A stretch of 64,000 nucleotides of DNA from Sphaerotilus microaerophilus (GTDB lineage: Bacteria > Pseudomonadota > Gammaproteobacteria > Burkholderiales > Burkholderiaceae_C). Shown one piece after another: positions 44,444 through 58,156 of the stretch. The DNA lies in the NCBI RefSeq assembly GCF_023734135.1, contig NZ_AP025730.1, positions 4,836,001 through 4,900,000 on the forward strand. Reading direction: 5' to 3'. A program made the position numbers and the translations under genes. A model generated the notes under the pieces. It was not told where the DNA came from. It searched no databases and saw only the letters and a list, made by a program, of their open reading frames with translations. The stretch's first letter is position 1. Every line of letters starts with the position of its first letter.

Positions 44444-45238
44444 ATGGAACTCAGATCGGCGGCCCTGCAGGCTTTGTGCATCAGCGACCCATCCGCCAAG
44501 TGCGCCGCGGTGCATAGGCTCTGGGCCGAACGGGAGCAGATCCCGCTGGACCCCTCCGCCCTGCTGGCCGAGCCGCCGGGGGTGCCCGGGCGCCCCGCCC
44601 TGCCCCGCCTGGTGGCGCCGGGCACGGTGCCGCAGCGCTCGCCCTTCACGCCCGCCGGGCGGGCCGCGCTGCTGCACGCGATCGCCCACATCGAGTTCAA
44701 TGCCATCAACCTGGCGCTCGACGCCGTCTGGCGTTTTGCCGGCCTGCCGGCGGATTTCTACCTGGACTGGCTGCGCGTGGCCGACGAGGAGGCCACGCAC
44801 CACGCGCTGGTGGCCGAGCACCTGGCCACTCTGGGCCATGCCTACGGCGACTTCGACGCGCACGACGGCCTCTGGGCCATGGCGGTGAAGACGCGCGGGG
44901 ATTTCCTTGCCCGCATGGCGCTGGTGCCGCGCACGCTGGAGGCACGCGGGCTGGACGTCACACCCGGCATCCAGGCCAAGCTGCAAAAGGCCGGCGATGC
45001 GCGCGCGGTGGCCATCCTCGACGTGATCCTGCGCGACGAGGTGGGGCACGTGGCCATCGGCAACCACTGGTACCGCTGGGCCTGCGAGCGCGACGGCCTG
45101 GCGCCGCTGGCCACCTACCCGCAGCTGGCCGCGCGCTACGCCGCGCCGAAGCTGAGGCCGCCCTTCAACCACGAGGCGCGTCGCCGGGCCGGCTTCACCG
45201 CCGAGGAGATGGCCTGGCTGGGCGGGCTGGAGGCCTGA
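44444..45238 (+). CDS. DUF455 ferritin-like protein
   Basis: 264 residues. Three helical blocks carry a likely di-iron site: [33 protein letters not shown] and [17 protein letters not shown] (ExxH patterns). The family is annotated as ferritin-like and is widely distributed in proteobacteria; no enzyme activity is established. GAGGGG lies roughly 10-18 bp before the ATG at 44444; an upstream in-frame ATG would overlap the divergent gene. Convergent with the NadR-like gene. Confidence 0.86.
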   Translation: MELRSAALQALCISDPSAKCAAVHRLWAEREQIPLDPSALLAEPPGVPGRPALPRLVAPGTVPQRSPFTPAGRAALLHAIAHIEFNAINLALDAVWRFAGLPADFYLDWLRVADEEATHHALVAEHLATLGHAYGDFDAHDGLWAMAVKTRGDFLARMALVPRTLEARGLDVTPGIQAKLQKAGDARAVAILDVILRDEVGHVAIGNHWYRWACERDGLAPLATYPQLAARYAAPKLRPPFNHEARRRAGFTAEEMAWLGGLEA

Positions 45239-45255
45239 GCCGGGGGGCCTCAGCC

Positions 45256-45945
45256 TCAGCCGGGCGATGGCGTGGGCGCGCCCGCGTCTGCCGTCGACAG
45301 CGCGGCGAAGAGGTGGCGCTCGCAGTCCGGATCGCCGCAGCGTGCGCACCAGTGCCTCCAGCGCCCGGCCCCGCCGGATGCCGCGGGCGCGGGGCGCTGC
45401 GCGGCCTCCCAGGCCGCCAGCGCGGCGTCGAGCCGGGCCGCGCCCTGGCCCGCCACCACCGAGAAGCCGATGCCACCGGCCTGCAACGCGCCGCGCAGCA
45501 GCGCATCCACCGGCACGCGCACCTGCGGGCCGTCGCGCTGCAGGCCGTCGGCCAGCCAGGGCAGGTCCAGCGCGGTCAGTAGCGTCAGGTCGACCTGGCG
45601 GGCGTGCACGGCTGCGGCCTCCGCATAGAGTGAACGGTCGCCGAAGACCATCTCGCTGTACACCGCGGTGAGCAGCGGCGTGGTGTCGGCCACCACCCAA
45701 TGCGGCGCCAGCCCGCCCGGCGCGGCCCGGGCGGCGGCGGCGATGCGGCGCGCCTGCTCGGCGGCGATGCCGGCCTGCTCGGCCTGGGTCGGCGTGCGGC
45801 CGGCGCGGTCACAGAACTCGCGCAGGTACTCGTCCACCCGCGCGACGCGCTGGCCGCGCTCCGCCAGCGCCGCGGTTATCTGCCCGGCGAGGGTCGATTT
45901 GCCGGTGCTCTCCGCGCCCAGCAGGGCCAGCACGCGGGCGGTCAT
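45256..45945 (-). CDS. NadR-like nicotinamide riboside kinase / AAA ATPase
   Basis: 229 residues. Walker A is [12 protein letters not shown] near residue 8, as in the ribosylnicotinamide kinase domain of NadR. Further blocks are [19 protein letters not shown] and [21 protein letters not shown]. The N-terminal adenylyltransferase part of NadR is absent. A C-terminal cysteine cluster ([13 protein letters not shown]) is an extra feature. It overlaps the stop of pnuC by four bases (ATGA), so transporter and kinase form an operon for nicotinamide riboside uptake and trapping. The kinase activity is inferred from family and context. Confidence 0.85.
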   Translation of the reverse strand: MTARVLALLGAESTGKSTLAGQITAALAERGQRVARVDEYLREFCDRAGRTPTQAEQAGIAAEQARRIAAAARAAPGGLAPHWVVADTTPLLTAVYSEMVFGDRSLYAEAAAVHARQVDLTLLTALDLPWLADGLQRDGPQVRVPVDALLRGALQAGGIGFSVVAGQGAARLDAALAAWEAAQRPAPAASGGAGRWRHWCARCGDPDCERHLFAALSTADAGAPTPSPG

Positions 45946-46616
45946 GCCGCCGGACCGGACGACGCCACCGCAGCGGCCGCCTCTCGCCGCCAGGCGCGCC
46001 AGCCGGCCACCGACAGCAGGCCAAAGAGCGTGTACAGCCCCACTGTCAGCCACAGGCCCTTGTAGGCGAACAGGGCCGTGCCCACCACGTTCACCGCCAG
46101 CCACACGGGCCAGTTCTCGACGTACTTGCGCCCCAGCAGCCACTGCCCGACCAGGCTGAAGGCGGTCGGGAAGGCGTCCCACCAAGGGACGTCGGTGTCC
46201 GTGAAGCGCCAGAGGAACAGCCCCACCAGCGGCCACAGCGCCAAACCCACGAGCAGGACCCGCCAGCGCGCAGCCGCCCCCAGCTCGCGCACCTGCAGCG
46301 CAGTTCCGGCATCGCCCCGCCCACGCAGCCACTGCCACCAGCCCCAGAACGCGACGACGACGAAGACGATCTGCAGCGCGCCGTCGCCATAGAGCTTCGC
46401 GTCCCAGAACAGCAGGAAGTACAGCAGCGAGGCCACGATCGCCAGCGGCCAGGCCACCGCCCAGACACGCAGGTTGGCCAGCACCATGGTCAGCGAGATC
46501 ACGCAGGCGACCAGCTCCAGCCAGGTGAAGGGACTGCCCCCGGCGGTGAAGGCGGGAGTGAGCGCCAGGGCCAGGGCCTGAGCGACGGGGTGCGAGACGG
46601 CAGTCGGATCGGACAC
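45942..46616 (-). CDS. pnuC: Nicotinamide riboside transporter PnuC
   Basis: 224 residues from a GTG at 46616, seven membrane helices. Family sequence: FTWLELVACVISLTMVLANLRVWAVAWP, YFLLFWDAKLYGDGALQIVFVVVAFWGWWQW and WDAFPTAFSLVGQWLLGRKYVENWPVWL. The conserved tryptophans and the NWP motif contact the nicotinamide riboside. No ATG gives a plausible N-terminus, so the GTG is a best guess with only moderate certainty. It is followed by the NadR-like kinase with an ATGA overlap. Confidence 0.87.
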   Translation of the reverse strand: MSDPTAVSHPVAQALALALTPAFTAGGSPFTWLELVACVISLTMVLANLRVWAVAWPLAIVASLLYFLLFWDAKLYGDGALQIVFVVVAFWGWWQWLRGRGDAGTALQVRELGAAARWRVLLVGLALWPLVGLFLWRFTDTDVPWWDAFPTAFSLVGQWLLGRKYVENWPVWLAVNVVGTALFAYKGLWLTVGLYTLFGLLSVAGWRAWRREAAAAVASSGPAA

Positions 46617-46713
46617 GGTGAGGAACGGCAGGCGTCGGGCGACGGAAGGCCACCCGGAACGCGCCGCAGTGTAGTGAAGGTGCCGGTGACCCGCAGCGGT
46701 CGACGACAACCGC

Positions 46714-46971
46714 TCAGGGGCGCTGCCCGGCGGCCACGTCCACCGGGCAGGCGGGCGGATTCGACGCTGCAGGGTCATCGGCTGCCGCGGCTTGCATCGT
46801 CTCCGGCGGCCCGAGGTCCCATTCAGCCCAGTCCTCGCCGAACAGCTCCACCGGGTGCTGGGTGCGGTCCGAGCCGTTGCCGCAGCGCATGTCCTCGGCG
46901 GCGCAGTACTGGTCACAGCCCCAGCACAGCCGCTCCGGGTGGCTGGGGTTGACGGGGAACTTCTTGGCCAT
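46714..46971 (-). CDS. DUF3079 small cysteine-rich protein
   Basis: 85 residues, starting MAKKFPVNPSHPERLCWGCD. The four cysteines in RLCWGCDQYCAAEDMRCG and the block RTQHPVELFGEDWAEW are the DUF3079 signature. The family is restricted largely to beta- and gammaproteobacteria and is probably a small metal-binding protein (inference from the CxxC pattern). The tail (about residues 55-85) is Ala/Pro-rich and not conserved. Divergent from argG across a 94-bp gap. Confidence 0.85.
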   Translation of the reverse strand: MAKKFPVNPSHPERLCWGCDQYCAAEDMRCGNGSDRTQHPVELFGEDWAEWDLGPPETMQAAAADDPAASNPPACPVDVAAGQRP

Positions 46972-47038
46972 GGTGAATCGCGCGCCGGCTGGGACGATGG
47001 CCCGGATTGTCACCGCCGCGGTGGGCCCGCTCGCCTAA

Positions 47039-48403
<1,365 letters not shown>

Positions 48404-48430
48404 GCGCCCTCACCGACCGGGCCACCACAC

Positions 48431-49066
48431 ATGGCCTCGTCCACTTCATCGGCATCCACGGCGGCCCCCACCGGCCGCCTGTGCGCTGTCAACCTCGGCA
48501 CCGTGCGCCGCCTGCCGGTGGCCGGTCGCACGGTCATGTCCGCCTACGGCAAACGCGCCGTGGCCGGCCCGATCGCCGTCGGGCCGCTGGGCCTGGCGGG
48601 TGACGAGCAGGCCGACCTGACCGTGCACGGCGGCCTGGCCAAGGCGCTCTACGCCTACCCGGCGGAGCACTACCCCTTCTGGGAACAGGCCCGCCGTGAT
48701 GCTGGGGTGACGGCTGAAGCCGACGCCGGCCTGCTGGCGGCGGCCCTGCCGAGCGGTGCACTCGGCGAGAACCTGACCCTCGAGGGCCTGCGCGAATCCG
48801 AGGTGTGGGTCGGCGACAGGCTGCTGCTGCCCGACTGCGAGCTGGTCGTCAGCGAACCGCGCCAGCCCTGCTACAAGTTCGTCGCCGTGATGGGCTTCGC
48901 CCGCGCCGCCAAGGCCATGGCCGAATCCGGCTTCTGCGGCTTCTATCTGCGCGTGGCCCGCCCAGGCACGCTGGAGGCCGGCCAAGCCTTCACGCTGCAG
49001 CCGGGGCCGCGCGAGGTGCGCATCGACCAGGCGTTCCGGCTGAAGATGGCGCGGCGGGATGTTTGA
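48431..49066 (+). CDS. MOSC-domain protein (YiiM-like)
   Basis: 211 residues. Core blocks: AVNLGTVRRLPVAGRTVMSAY, GLAGDEQADLTVHGGLAKALYAYP, GALGENLTLEGL and the conserved cysteine in SEPRQPCYKF. MOSC domains bind sulfur or the molybdenum cofactor; YiiM reduces N-hydroxylated base analogues. The mog gene elsewhere in the window (27549-28175) supplies the same cofactor pathway. The N-terminus has a Ser/Thr/Ala-rich tail of about 14 residues. The 3' end is overlapped antisense by a decayed gene. Confidence 0.88.
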   Translation: MASSTSSASTAAPTGRLCAVNLGTVRRLPVAGRTVMSAYGKRAVAGPIAVGPLGLAGDEQADLTVHGGLAKALYAYPAEHYPFWEQARRDAGVTAEADAGLLAAALPSGALGENLTLEGLRESEVWVGDRLLLPDCELVVSEPRQPCYKFVAVMGFARAAKAMAESGFCGFYLRVARPGTLEAGQAFTLQPGPREVRIDQAFRLKMARRDV

Positions 49067-49437
49067 TGGCCGGGCTGCCCGGGCTCCAGCCGGATGTGTG
49101 AAACCCCCTCCAGGCGGAAGGTGGCGGGACCACCAGCCCCGCTCAGCCGGATCTCACGCGAGCGGGTGCTGGCATTCATGAGCAGGAGGCGGTAGACGTT
49201 TTCTGCGCCGCCGTCCCCACTCTCGCGCGCCAGCACGGCGCGGTCAGGCATCACGTCCAGGCGCTGCGTCGGCCGAGTCGCCCGCCCGGTGACCAGCACC
49301 ACGGCGCATCCAGGCCAAGTGCTTGCCGCCGCGACCAGCGCGAAGGCCAGCCCGGTGAAGAGCATCACGAACAGGGCGCTGACGATGGCTTGCTGGGACA
49401 GGTGGAGCAAGGGCAGGCGGCGGGGGCGGCAGGGCAT
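48943..49437 (-). pseudogene. Remnant of a CcoG/FixG-like cytochrome oxidase assembly gene (C-terminal part)
   Basis: A minus-strand frame of 164 codons. Residues about 15-40 form one membrane helix (SALFVMLFTGLAFALVAAA). Then comes MPDRAVLARESGDGGAENVYRLLLMNAS, which strongly resembles the junction between the last helix and the Ig-like C-terminal domain of CcoG (typical form: RDRGxLxRxxxxGxxENVYRLQxMNxT). The N-terminal four-fifths of CcoG, with its Fe-S clusters, are missing, and the frame runs past 49067 into antisense of the MOSC gene with no conserved residues. So it is either a decayed fragment or a minimal Ig-domain protein; decay is more likely. Confidence 0.5.
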
Positions 49438-49661
49438 AGGGAAGACAAGAGTCTCATCTCAGCCCATCAGCCCTATTGTCAGACTGAAATTCAAAACGCC
49501 GAAGAACTTCCCTGGCTCGGACCTGTTCGATCCGTGGCGGCACCGCATGTGTCCTCAGGCTGTCAACGGCTCCGGGATTCGGTCACACATCGGCCGCGCA
49601 CCAGGCTCTCGATTCCGACCCATGCACTCCGATAGTGCAAGGGCGGTTGCCTTTCCCAGCG

Positions 49662-51893
49662 ATGAACACCACCATGAATCCGTCCGTCACCGCTCCCAGC
49701 CTGAAGGCCCTGCGCCAGTGCATCGACACTGCAGCCGCATCGTCCGGAGGCGCGGATGCATCGGCCCTCGCGATGGCGCACGCCATCGCCGAGCGGCTGC
49801 TGCAGGTGGAGTCCGACCTGCATGAGCAGTCCTCGCTGCTGCGCACCGTGCTCGACGAAAGCCCGGATTTCATCATCCTGAAGGACCATGAAGGCAACTT
49901 CCTGCTGACCAACGCGCCGGTGGCCCGCTTCTACAACACGACGCCCGAGGCGATGGTCGGCAAGCACGACGGCGACTTCGGCTGCCCGCCCGAGATGGCC
50001 GAGGCCTTCCGCCAGAACGTGCAGGACATCATGGCCCGCGGCGAGACGGAGATCGTCTATGAGGAGTCGCGCGACGCCAGGACCGGGCGAACGAGCTACT
50101 TCAAGTCGATCAAGAAGCCCTTCGCCGGACCGGACGGCCGCCCGCGCATCCTCGTGATCGCCCACGACATCACCGACCTGCGCGAGGCGCAGCTGCGTGT
50201 GGAGGAGAGTGAGCGACGCCTTCGGCATGCGCTGGAGGCGACCGGCGATGCCGTCTGGGACTGGCACCTGGGCAGCGGCCGGCTCACGCTCAGCCAGCGC
50301 TGGCAGGAGATCCTTGGCTACCGGGCCGAAGACCTGAGCGGCACGCTCACCGACTTCCTGCAGTGCCTGGTGGAGGAAGAGGCCGACGACATCAACCGGG
50401 CCCTGGGCGAATGCCTGGAGGGTCGCGGCGACTACCAGCACGAGCACCGCATGCGCCGCAGGGACGGCAGCGTGATCTGGGTGCTCGACCGGGGCCGGGT
50501 GGTCGAGCGTGACGCCGACGGCCGGCCGGTCCGGATGGTGGGCAGCGTCGCCGACGTGACCGACAAGAAGAGCGCCCAGGACCTGATCTGGCAGCAGGCC
50601 AACTACGACGCCCTCACCGGGCTGCCGAACCGGCACATGTTCCTCGACCGGCTGCAGCGCGAGATGCAGGTCAGCGACCGCAGCGGCCACCCCTGCGCCC
50701 TGCTGATGCTCGACCTCGACCAGTTCAAGGAGGTCAACGATTCGCTCGGCCACGCCTGGGGCGACGTGCTGCTGCAGGAGGCGGCCCAGCGGCTGCGCCT
50801 GTGCGTGCGTGAAGTGGACACGGTGGCGCGCCTGGGCGGCGACGAGTTCATGGTCCTGCTGGGCGACGTGGCCGACCCCACCTCGGTCACCCGGGTGGTG
50901 CACGACATCCTCAAGACCGTGTCGCAGCCCTTCCGCCTCGGCTCGGACCTGGTCTACGTGACGGGCAGCGTGGGCGTCACCTTCTACCCAAACGACGCCT
51001 CGTCGACCGAGGAGCTGCTGCGCAACGTCGACCAGGCGATGTACGCTGCCAAGCGCGAGGGTCGCAACTGCGGTCAGTACTTCGCCCCGGTCATGCAGGT
51101 GGCGGCCCAGGAGCGCATGCGCCTGATCACCGACCTGCGGGCCGCCCTGTCCCACCAGCAGCTGCAGCTGCACTACCAGCCGATCGTCGACCTGGCCAGC
51201 GGCGAGGTGCACAAGGCCGAGGCCCTGCTGCGCTGGAAACACCCGGAACGCGGGTTCATCAGCCCGGCCGAGTTCATCCCGGTGGCCGAATCGACCGGGA
51301 TGATCCACGAAATCGGCGACTGGGTCTTTCACGAGGCGGCCCGCCAGGCGGCACGCTGGCGCAGGGAGCGCCCGGACTTTCAGGTCAGCGTGAACGTCTC
51401 GCCGCTGCAGTTCGAGAACGGCCGGCTGGCCCTCTCGGCCTGGCTGCACCACCTGCGCTCGCTGGACGTGGACGGCTCCTGCGTCGTCGTGGAGATCACC
51501 GAGGGCCTGCTGATGGAGGCCGGCCCCGAGGTGACGCGGCAGCTGCTGCGCTTCCGGGATGCGGGGGTGCAGGTGGCACTGGACGATTTCGGCACCGGCT
51601 ACTCGTCACTGGCGTACCTGAACCGGCTGGACATCGACTACATCAAGATCGACCGCTCCTTCGTGAGCAACCTGAAGCCCGCATCGCCGGACCTGGCGCT
51701 GTGCGAGGGCATCGCGATGATGGCGCACAAGCTCGGCCTGAAGGTGGTGGCCGAAGGCGTCGAGACCGAAGAGCAACGCGCCCTGCTGCAGGCGGCGGGC
51801 TGCGACTACGGCCAGGGCTACCTCTTCTCACGCCCGGTGCCGGCCACACAGTTCGACGCGCTGCTGGCGCACAGGTCGCACGAGCCGGCCTGA
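49662..51893 (+). CDS. PAS-PAS-GGDEF-EAL c-di-GMP turnover protein
   Basis: 743 residues, no membrane segment. PAS1 is about 65-180 (LLRTVLDESPDFIILKDHEG); PAS2/PAC about 190-310 (LEATGDAVWDWHLGSGRLT, with VADVTDKKSAQ at its end). GGDEF is about 320-480, with intact GGDEF and an upstream REVD I-site. EAL is about 490-740, with EALLRWKHPERG, NVSPLQF, VEITEGLLMEAG, DDFGTGYSSLAYLNRLDIDYIK and AEGVETEEQ, so the phosphodiesterase residues look complete. Both activities may be present; which dominates cannot be told. Alternative start ATG 12 bp downstream. Ends at a terminator at 51931. Confidence 0.92.
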   Translation: MNTTMNPSVTAPSLKALRQCIDTAAASSGGADASALAMAHAIAERLLQVESDLHEQSSLLRTVLDESPDFIILKDHEGNFLLTNAPVARFYNTTPEAMVGKHDGDFGCPPEMAEAFRQNVQDIMARGETEIVYEESRDARTGRTSYFKSIKKPFAGPDGRPRILVIAHDITDLREAQLRVEESERRLRHALEATGDAVWDWHLGSGRLTLSQRWQEILGYRAEDLSGTLTDFLQCLVEEEADDINRALGECLEGRGDYQHEHRMRRRDGSVIWVLDRGRVVERDADGRPVRMVGSVADVTDKKSAQDLIWQQANYDALTGLPNRHMFLDRLQREMQVSDRSGHPCALLMLDLDQFKEVNDSLGHAWGDVLLQEAAQRLRLCVREVDTVARLGGDEFMVLLGDVADPTSVTRVVHDILKTVSQPFRLGSDLVYVTGSVGVTFYPNDASSTEELLRNVDQAMYAAKREGRNCGQYFAPVMQVAAQERMRLITDLRAALSHQQLQLHYQPIVDLASGEVHKAEALLRWKHPERGFISPAEFIPVAESTGMIHEIGDWVFHEAARQAARWRRERPDFQVSVNVSPLQFENGRLALSAWLHHLRSLDVDGSCVVVEITEGLLMEAGPEVTRQLLRFRDAGVQVALDDFGTGYSSLAYLNRLDIDYIKIDRSFVSNLKPASPDLALCEGIAMMAHKLGLKVVAEGVETEEQRALLQAAGCDYGQGYLFSRPVPATQFDALLAHRSHEPA

Positions 51894-51930
51894 CCGGCAG
51901 AGCAACCACGCAAGCGTTTCAGCAAAAGAC

Positions 51931-51955
51931 AAAAGGGGCTCTCGGGCCCCTTTTT
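51931..51955. terminator. Bidirectional rho-independent terminator between convergent genes
   Basis: AAAAGGGGC (51931-51939) pairs with GCCCCTTTT (51946-51954) around a 6-nt loop. T tracts exist on both strands, so it can end both the GGDEF-EAL gene and the pyrG-kdsA-eno-ftsB cluster, whose last stop is at 51989. Confidence 0.85.
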
Positions 51956-51988
51956 GCATCGCCAGCCGAACCCGCCAGCGGCCGCACC

Positions 51989-52264
51989 TCAGCGCGCGGG
52001 CGTGTACTGCACCAGCAGCTCGTTCGGCCGGACCATGCCGAGCTCGGCACGGGCCTTTTCCTCGATGATCTCGCGCCCGGTCTGCAGATCGGTCACTTCC
52101 GCCTGCAGGCGGTCGTTGCGCACCCGGGCCTGCTCGTTGAGCGCCTGCTGCTCGGCCACCTGCGCGCGCAGCTCCAGCACGCGCGGCACCCCAGAGCGGC
52201 CGAACCACAGCTCGGCATGCACGTAGCCGAGCAGGGCAACCAGGACGAGGGTGACGCCGCGCAT
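51989..52264 (-). CDS. ftsB: Cell division protein FtsB
   Basis: 91 residues. One N-terminal membrane helix (VTLVLVALLGYVHAELWFG) is followed by a coiled coil of heptads (VLELRAQVAEQQALNEQARVRNDRLQAEVTDL) and the C-terminal motif EEKARAELGMVRPNELLVQY. FtsB links FtsL and FtsQ in the divisome. It follows eno by 17 bp, the conserved proteobacterial order. Confidence 0.94.
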   Translation of the reverse strand: MRGVTLVLVALLGYVHAELWFGRSGVPRVLELRAQVAEQQALNEQARVRNDRLQAEVTDLQTGREIIEEKARAELGMVRPNELLVQYTPAR

Positions 52265-52281
52265 GGGTCAGCAGCGCCCGA

Positions 52282-56327
<4,046 letters not shown>

Positions 56328-56352
56328 TTATAGGAGGGCTGGCCGGCCGGGC

Positions 56353-57180
56353 TCAGCCCGTCAGTTCGGCGATCAGAGACAGCACCTCGCCCGCCGCCAC
56401 CTCGGGCCGCTCCATCGGGAAGAGGTGTCCCCCCTGCAGGATGCGGATGCGCCCGTGGGTGAGCCGACGCGTCGCCTCCACGCCCACTGCACGCAGTTCG
56501 CGCGAGTGGTTGCCGCCGATGAAGCCCACCGGGCAGCGCAGCGGGTGCAGCCGCAGCACCTCGCCCAGGTGGTGCGGCAGGGTGTCGTAGATGTGGCTCT
56601 CGGTCGTGCGGTCGAAGGCCAGGCGCACACCGCCCTGCGGATCACCCAAATCGGGCTCGGTGCCGGCGGCCACGTAGTCGTCCAGCACGCGGGGGTCCCA
56701 GGCGGCGAACACCGCCTTGGCCGCGTAGTGCGCGCGGCAGGCTTCCAGCGAGGGCCAGTGCTGGCGGCGGCGCTCGGCCACCCGCCCGGGCGAGAAGCGG
56801 CGCATCAGCAGCGGGTTCGCCTTGGCGAAGCGCAGCCCCTGGGCCCGCCAGCCGGTGATCAGCGGGGAGTCCAGCAGCACGATGGCGCGCACCAGCTCGG
56901 GCCGGTGGCTGGCCGCCAGCAGGCTCAGGAAGCCGCCCAGCGAGTGGCCCACCAAAACCACAGGGCCCACCGGGCCGCCGGCCTGCAGGCCCTCGATGAA
57001 GTGGATCAGCTGCTCGCGCAGCTTGGGCCAGTTGCTGCTGACCGGCCAGCGCGGGTCGTGGCCGAACTTCTCCACCGCCTCGACGCGCCAGCCGGCGGCG
57101 CGCCACTGCTCGAACAGCAGGCGGTAGGTGCCGGCCGGGAAGCCGTTGGCGTGGCTGAAGACGAGGGTGGGCTGGGACAT
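56353..57180 (-). CDS. Alpha/beta hydrolase (putative esterase)
   Basis: 275 residues, no signal peptide. N-terminal strand TLVFSHANGFPAGTYRLLFEQW, nucleophile elbow LVGHSLGGFLSLL (Ser near 100), and a late GGHLFPMERP with the probable catalytic His. It resembles soluble BioH-like or epoxide-hydrolase-like esterases. Substrate unknown. It lies between the divergently unrelated Anbu gene (downstream on the same strand) and pyrG, with a 103-bp gap to each side. Confidence 0.85.
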   Translation of the reverse strand: MSQPTLVFSHANGFPAGTYRLLFEQWRAAGWRVEAVEKFGHDPRWPVSSNWPKLREQLIHFIEGLQAGGPVGPVVLVGHSLGGFLSLLAASHRPELVRAIVLLDSPLITGWRAQGLRFAKANPLLMRRFSPGRVAERRRQHWPSLEACRAHYAAKAVFAAWDPRVLDDYVAAGTEPDLGDPQGGVRLAFDRTTESHIYDTLPHHLGEVLRLHPLRCPVGFIGGNHSRELRAVGVEATRRLTHGRIRILQGGHLFPMERPEVAAGEVLSLIAELTG

Positions 57181-57283
57181 CGCAGGCGCACGAGGCAGAG
57201 TTGGCCGGGAGCTTAGGTGCCAGCCCTGTCCGCTGCCTGTCGACGTGGTGACAACCGAGGGAGAAACCCGGGCGCCGTGGCGC

Positions 57284-58111
57284 TCAGATCACCCGGTCGC
57301 CGGGCGAGGCGATCTTCTTCATCGGCTCGTAGCGCTCGGAGCGCGAGATCAGCGGGTGGGTGGCGTCGCCGCCGTCCCAGCGCGGGTCGTCGATGCCATC
57401 GAACACCTCGCGCAGGCGCTGCCCCCAGGTGCTGTGGATCATCTGGAAGTAGGGGTTCTGCTCGTCGATGCAGACCACCTGGTCGGCCGCCAGTTCGCCG
57501 GCCCGGTAGACCAGCAGGTCCAGCGGCAGGCCCACCGAGAGGTTGGACTTGAGCGTCGAGTCCATCGACACCAGCGCCGCCTTGGCCGCCACGTCCAGCG
57601 GCGTGGTCGGCGTGAGCATGCGGTCCAGGATGGGCTTGCCGTACTTGCTCTCGCCCACCTGGAAGAAGCAGGTCTCGCGCGTGGCCTCGATGAAGTTGCC
57701 GGCCGAGTAGACCAGGAACATGCGCATGCCCTCGCCACCGATCTGCCCGCCGAGGATGAAGCTGGCGATGAAGTCGATGCCGTTCTGCTTGAGCGCCGGA
57801 CCGTCCTGGGCGTAAACGCGCCTCACCGCCGCGCCGAGCACGCGAGCCACGTCGAACATGCTCTTGGCGTTCCAGAGGGTGATCGGGTCCTCCCCTTCCG
57901 GCCCGGGGATCTTCTCCACCTGCAGGATCTCGCGCACCGACTGCGAGATGCTCAGGTTGCCGGCCGACAGCAGGCACATGAAGCGGTCGCCCGGCTTCTC
58001 GTAGACGATCATCTTGCGGAAGGTGCTGATCGAGTCGATCCCCGCGTTGGTGCGCGAATCGGAGAGGAACACCAGGCCGGCGTTCAGGCGGATGCCGATG
58101 CAGTAGGTCAT
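57284..58111 (-). CDS. Proteasome-related peptidase Anbu (ancestral beta subunit)
   Basis: 275 residues. An HslV/proteasome-beta fold with the catalytic N-terminal residue exposed after Met removal: MTYCIGIRLNAGLVFLSDSRTNAG puts Thr2 in place of Thr1. Further family blocks: CLLSAGNLSISQSVREIL, GGQIGGEGMRMFLVYSAGNFI, LTPTTPLDVAAKAALVSMDSTLKSNLSVG. Anbu usually sits with genes for a transglutaminase-like protein, an alpha-E protein and an ATP-grasp protein; none is adjacent here. Biological role uncertain. It lies 45 bp downstream of mutS on the same strand. Confidence 0.9.
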   Translation of the reverse strand: MTYCIGIRLNAGLVFLSDSRTNAGIDSISTFRKMIVYEKPGDRFMCLLSAGNLSISQSVREILQVEKIPGPEGEDPITLWNAKSMFDVARVLGAAVRRVYAQDGPALKQNGIDFIASFILGGQIGGEGMRMFLVYSAGNFIEATRETCFFQVGESKYGKPILDRMLTPTTPLDVAAKAALVSMDSTLKSNLSVGLPLDLLVYRAGELAADQVVCIDEQNPYFQMIHSTWGQRLREVFDGIDDPRWDGGDATHPLISRSERYEPMKKIASPGDRVI

Positions 58112-58156
58112 GACGGGAATGAAGGGCGAGGAACCGAAGCTGCGACCACGGACGTT

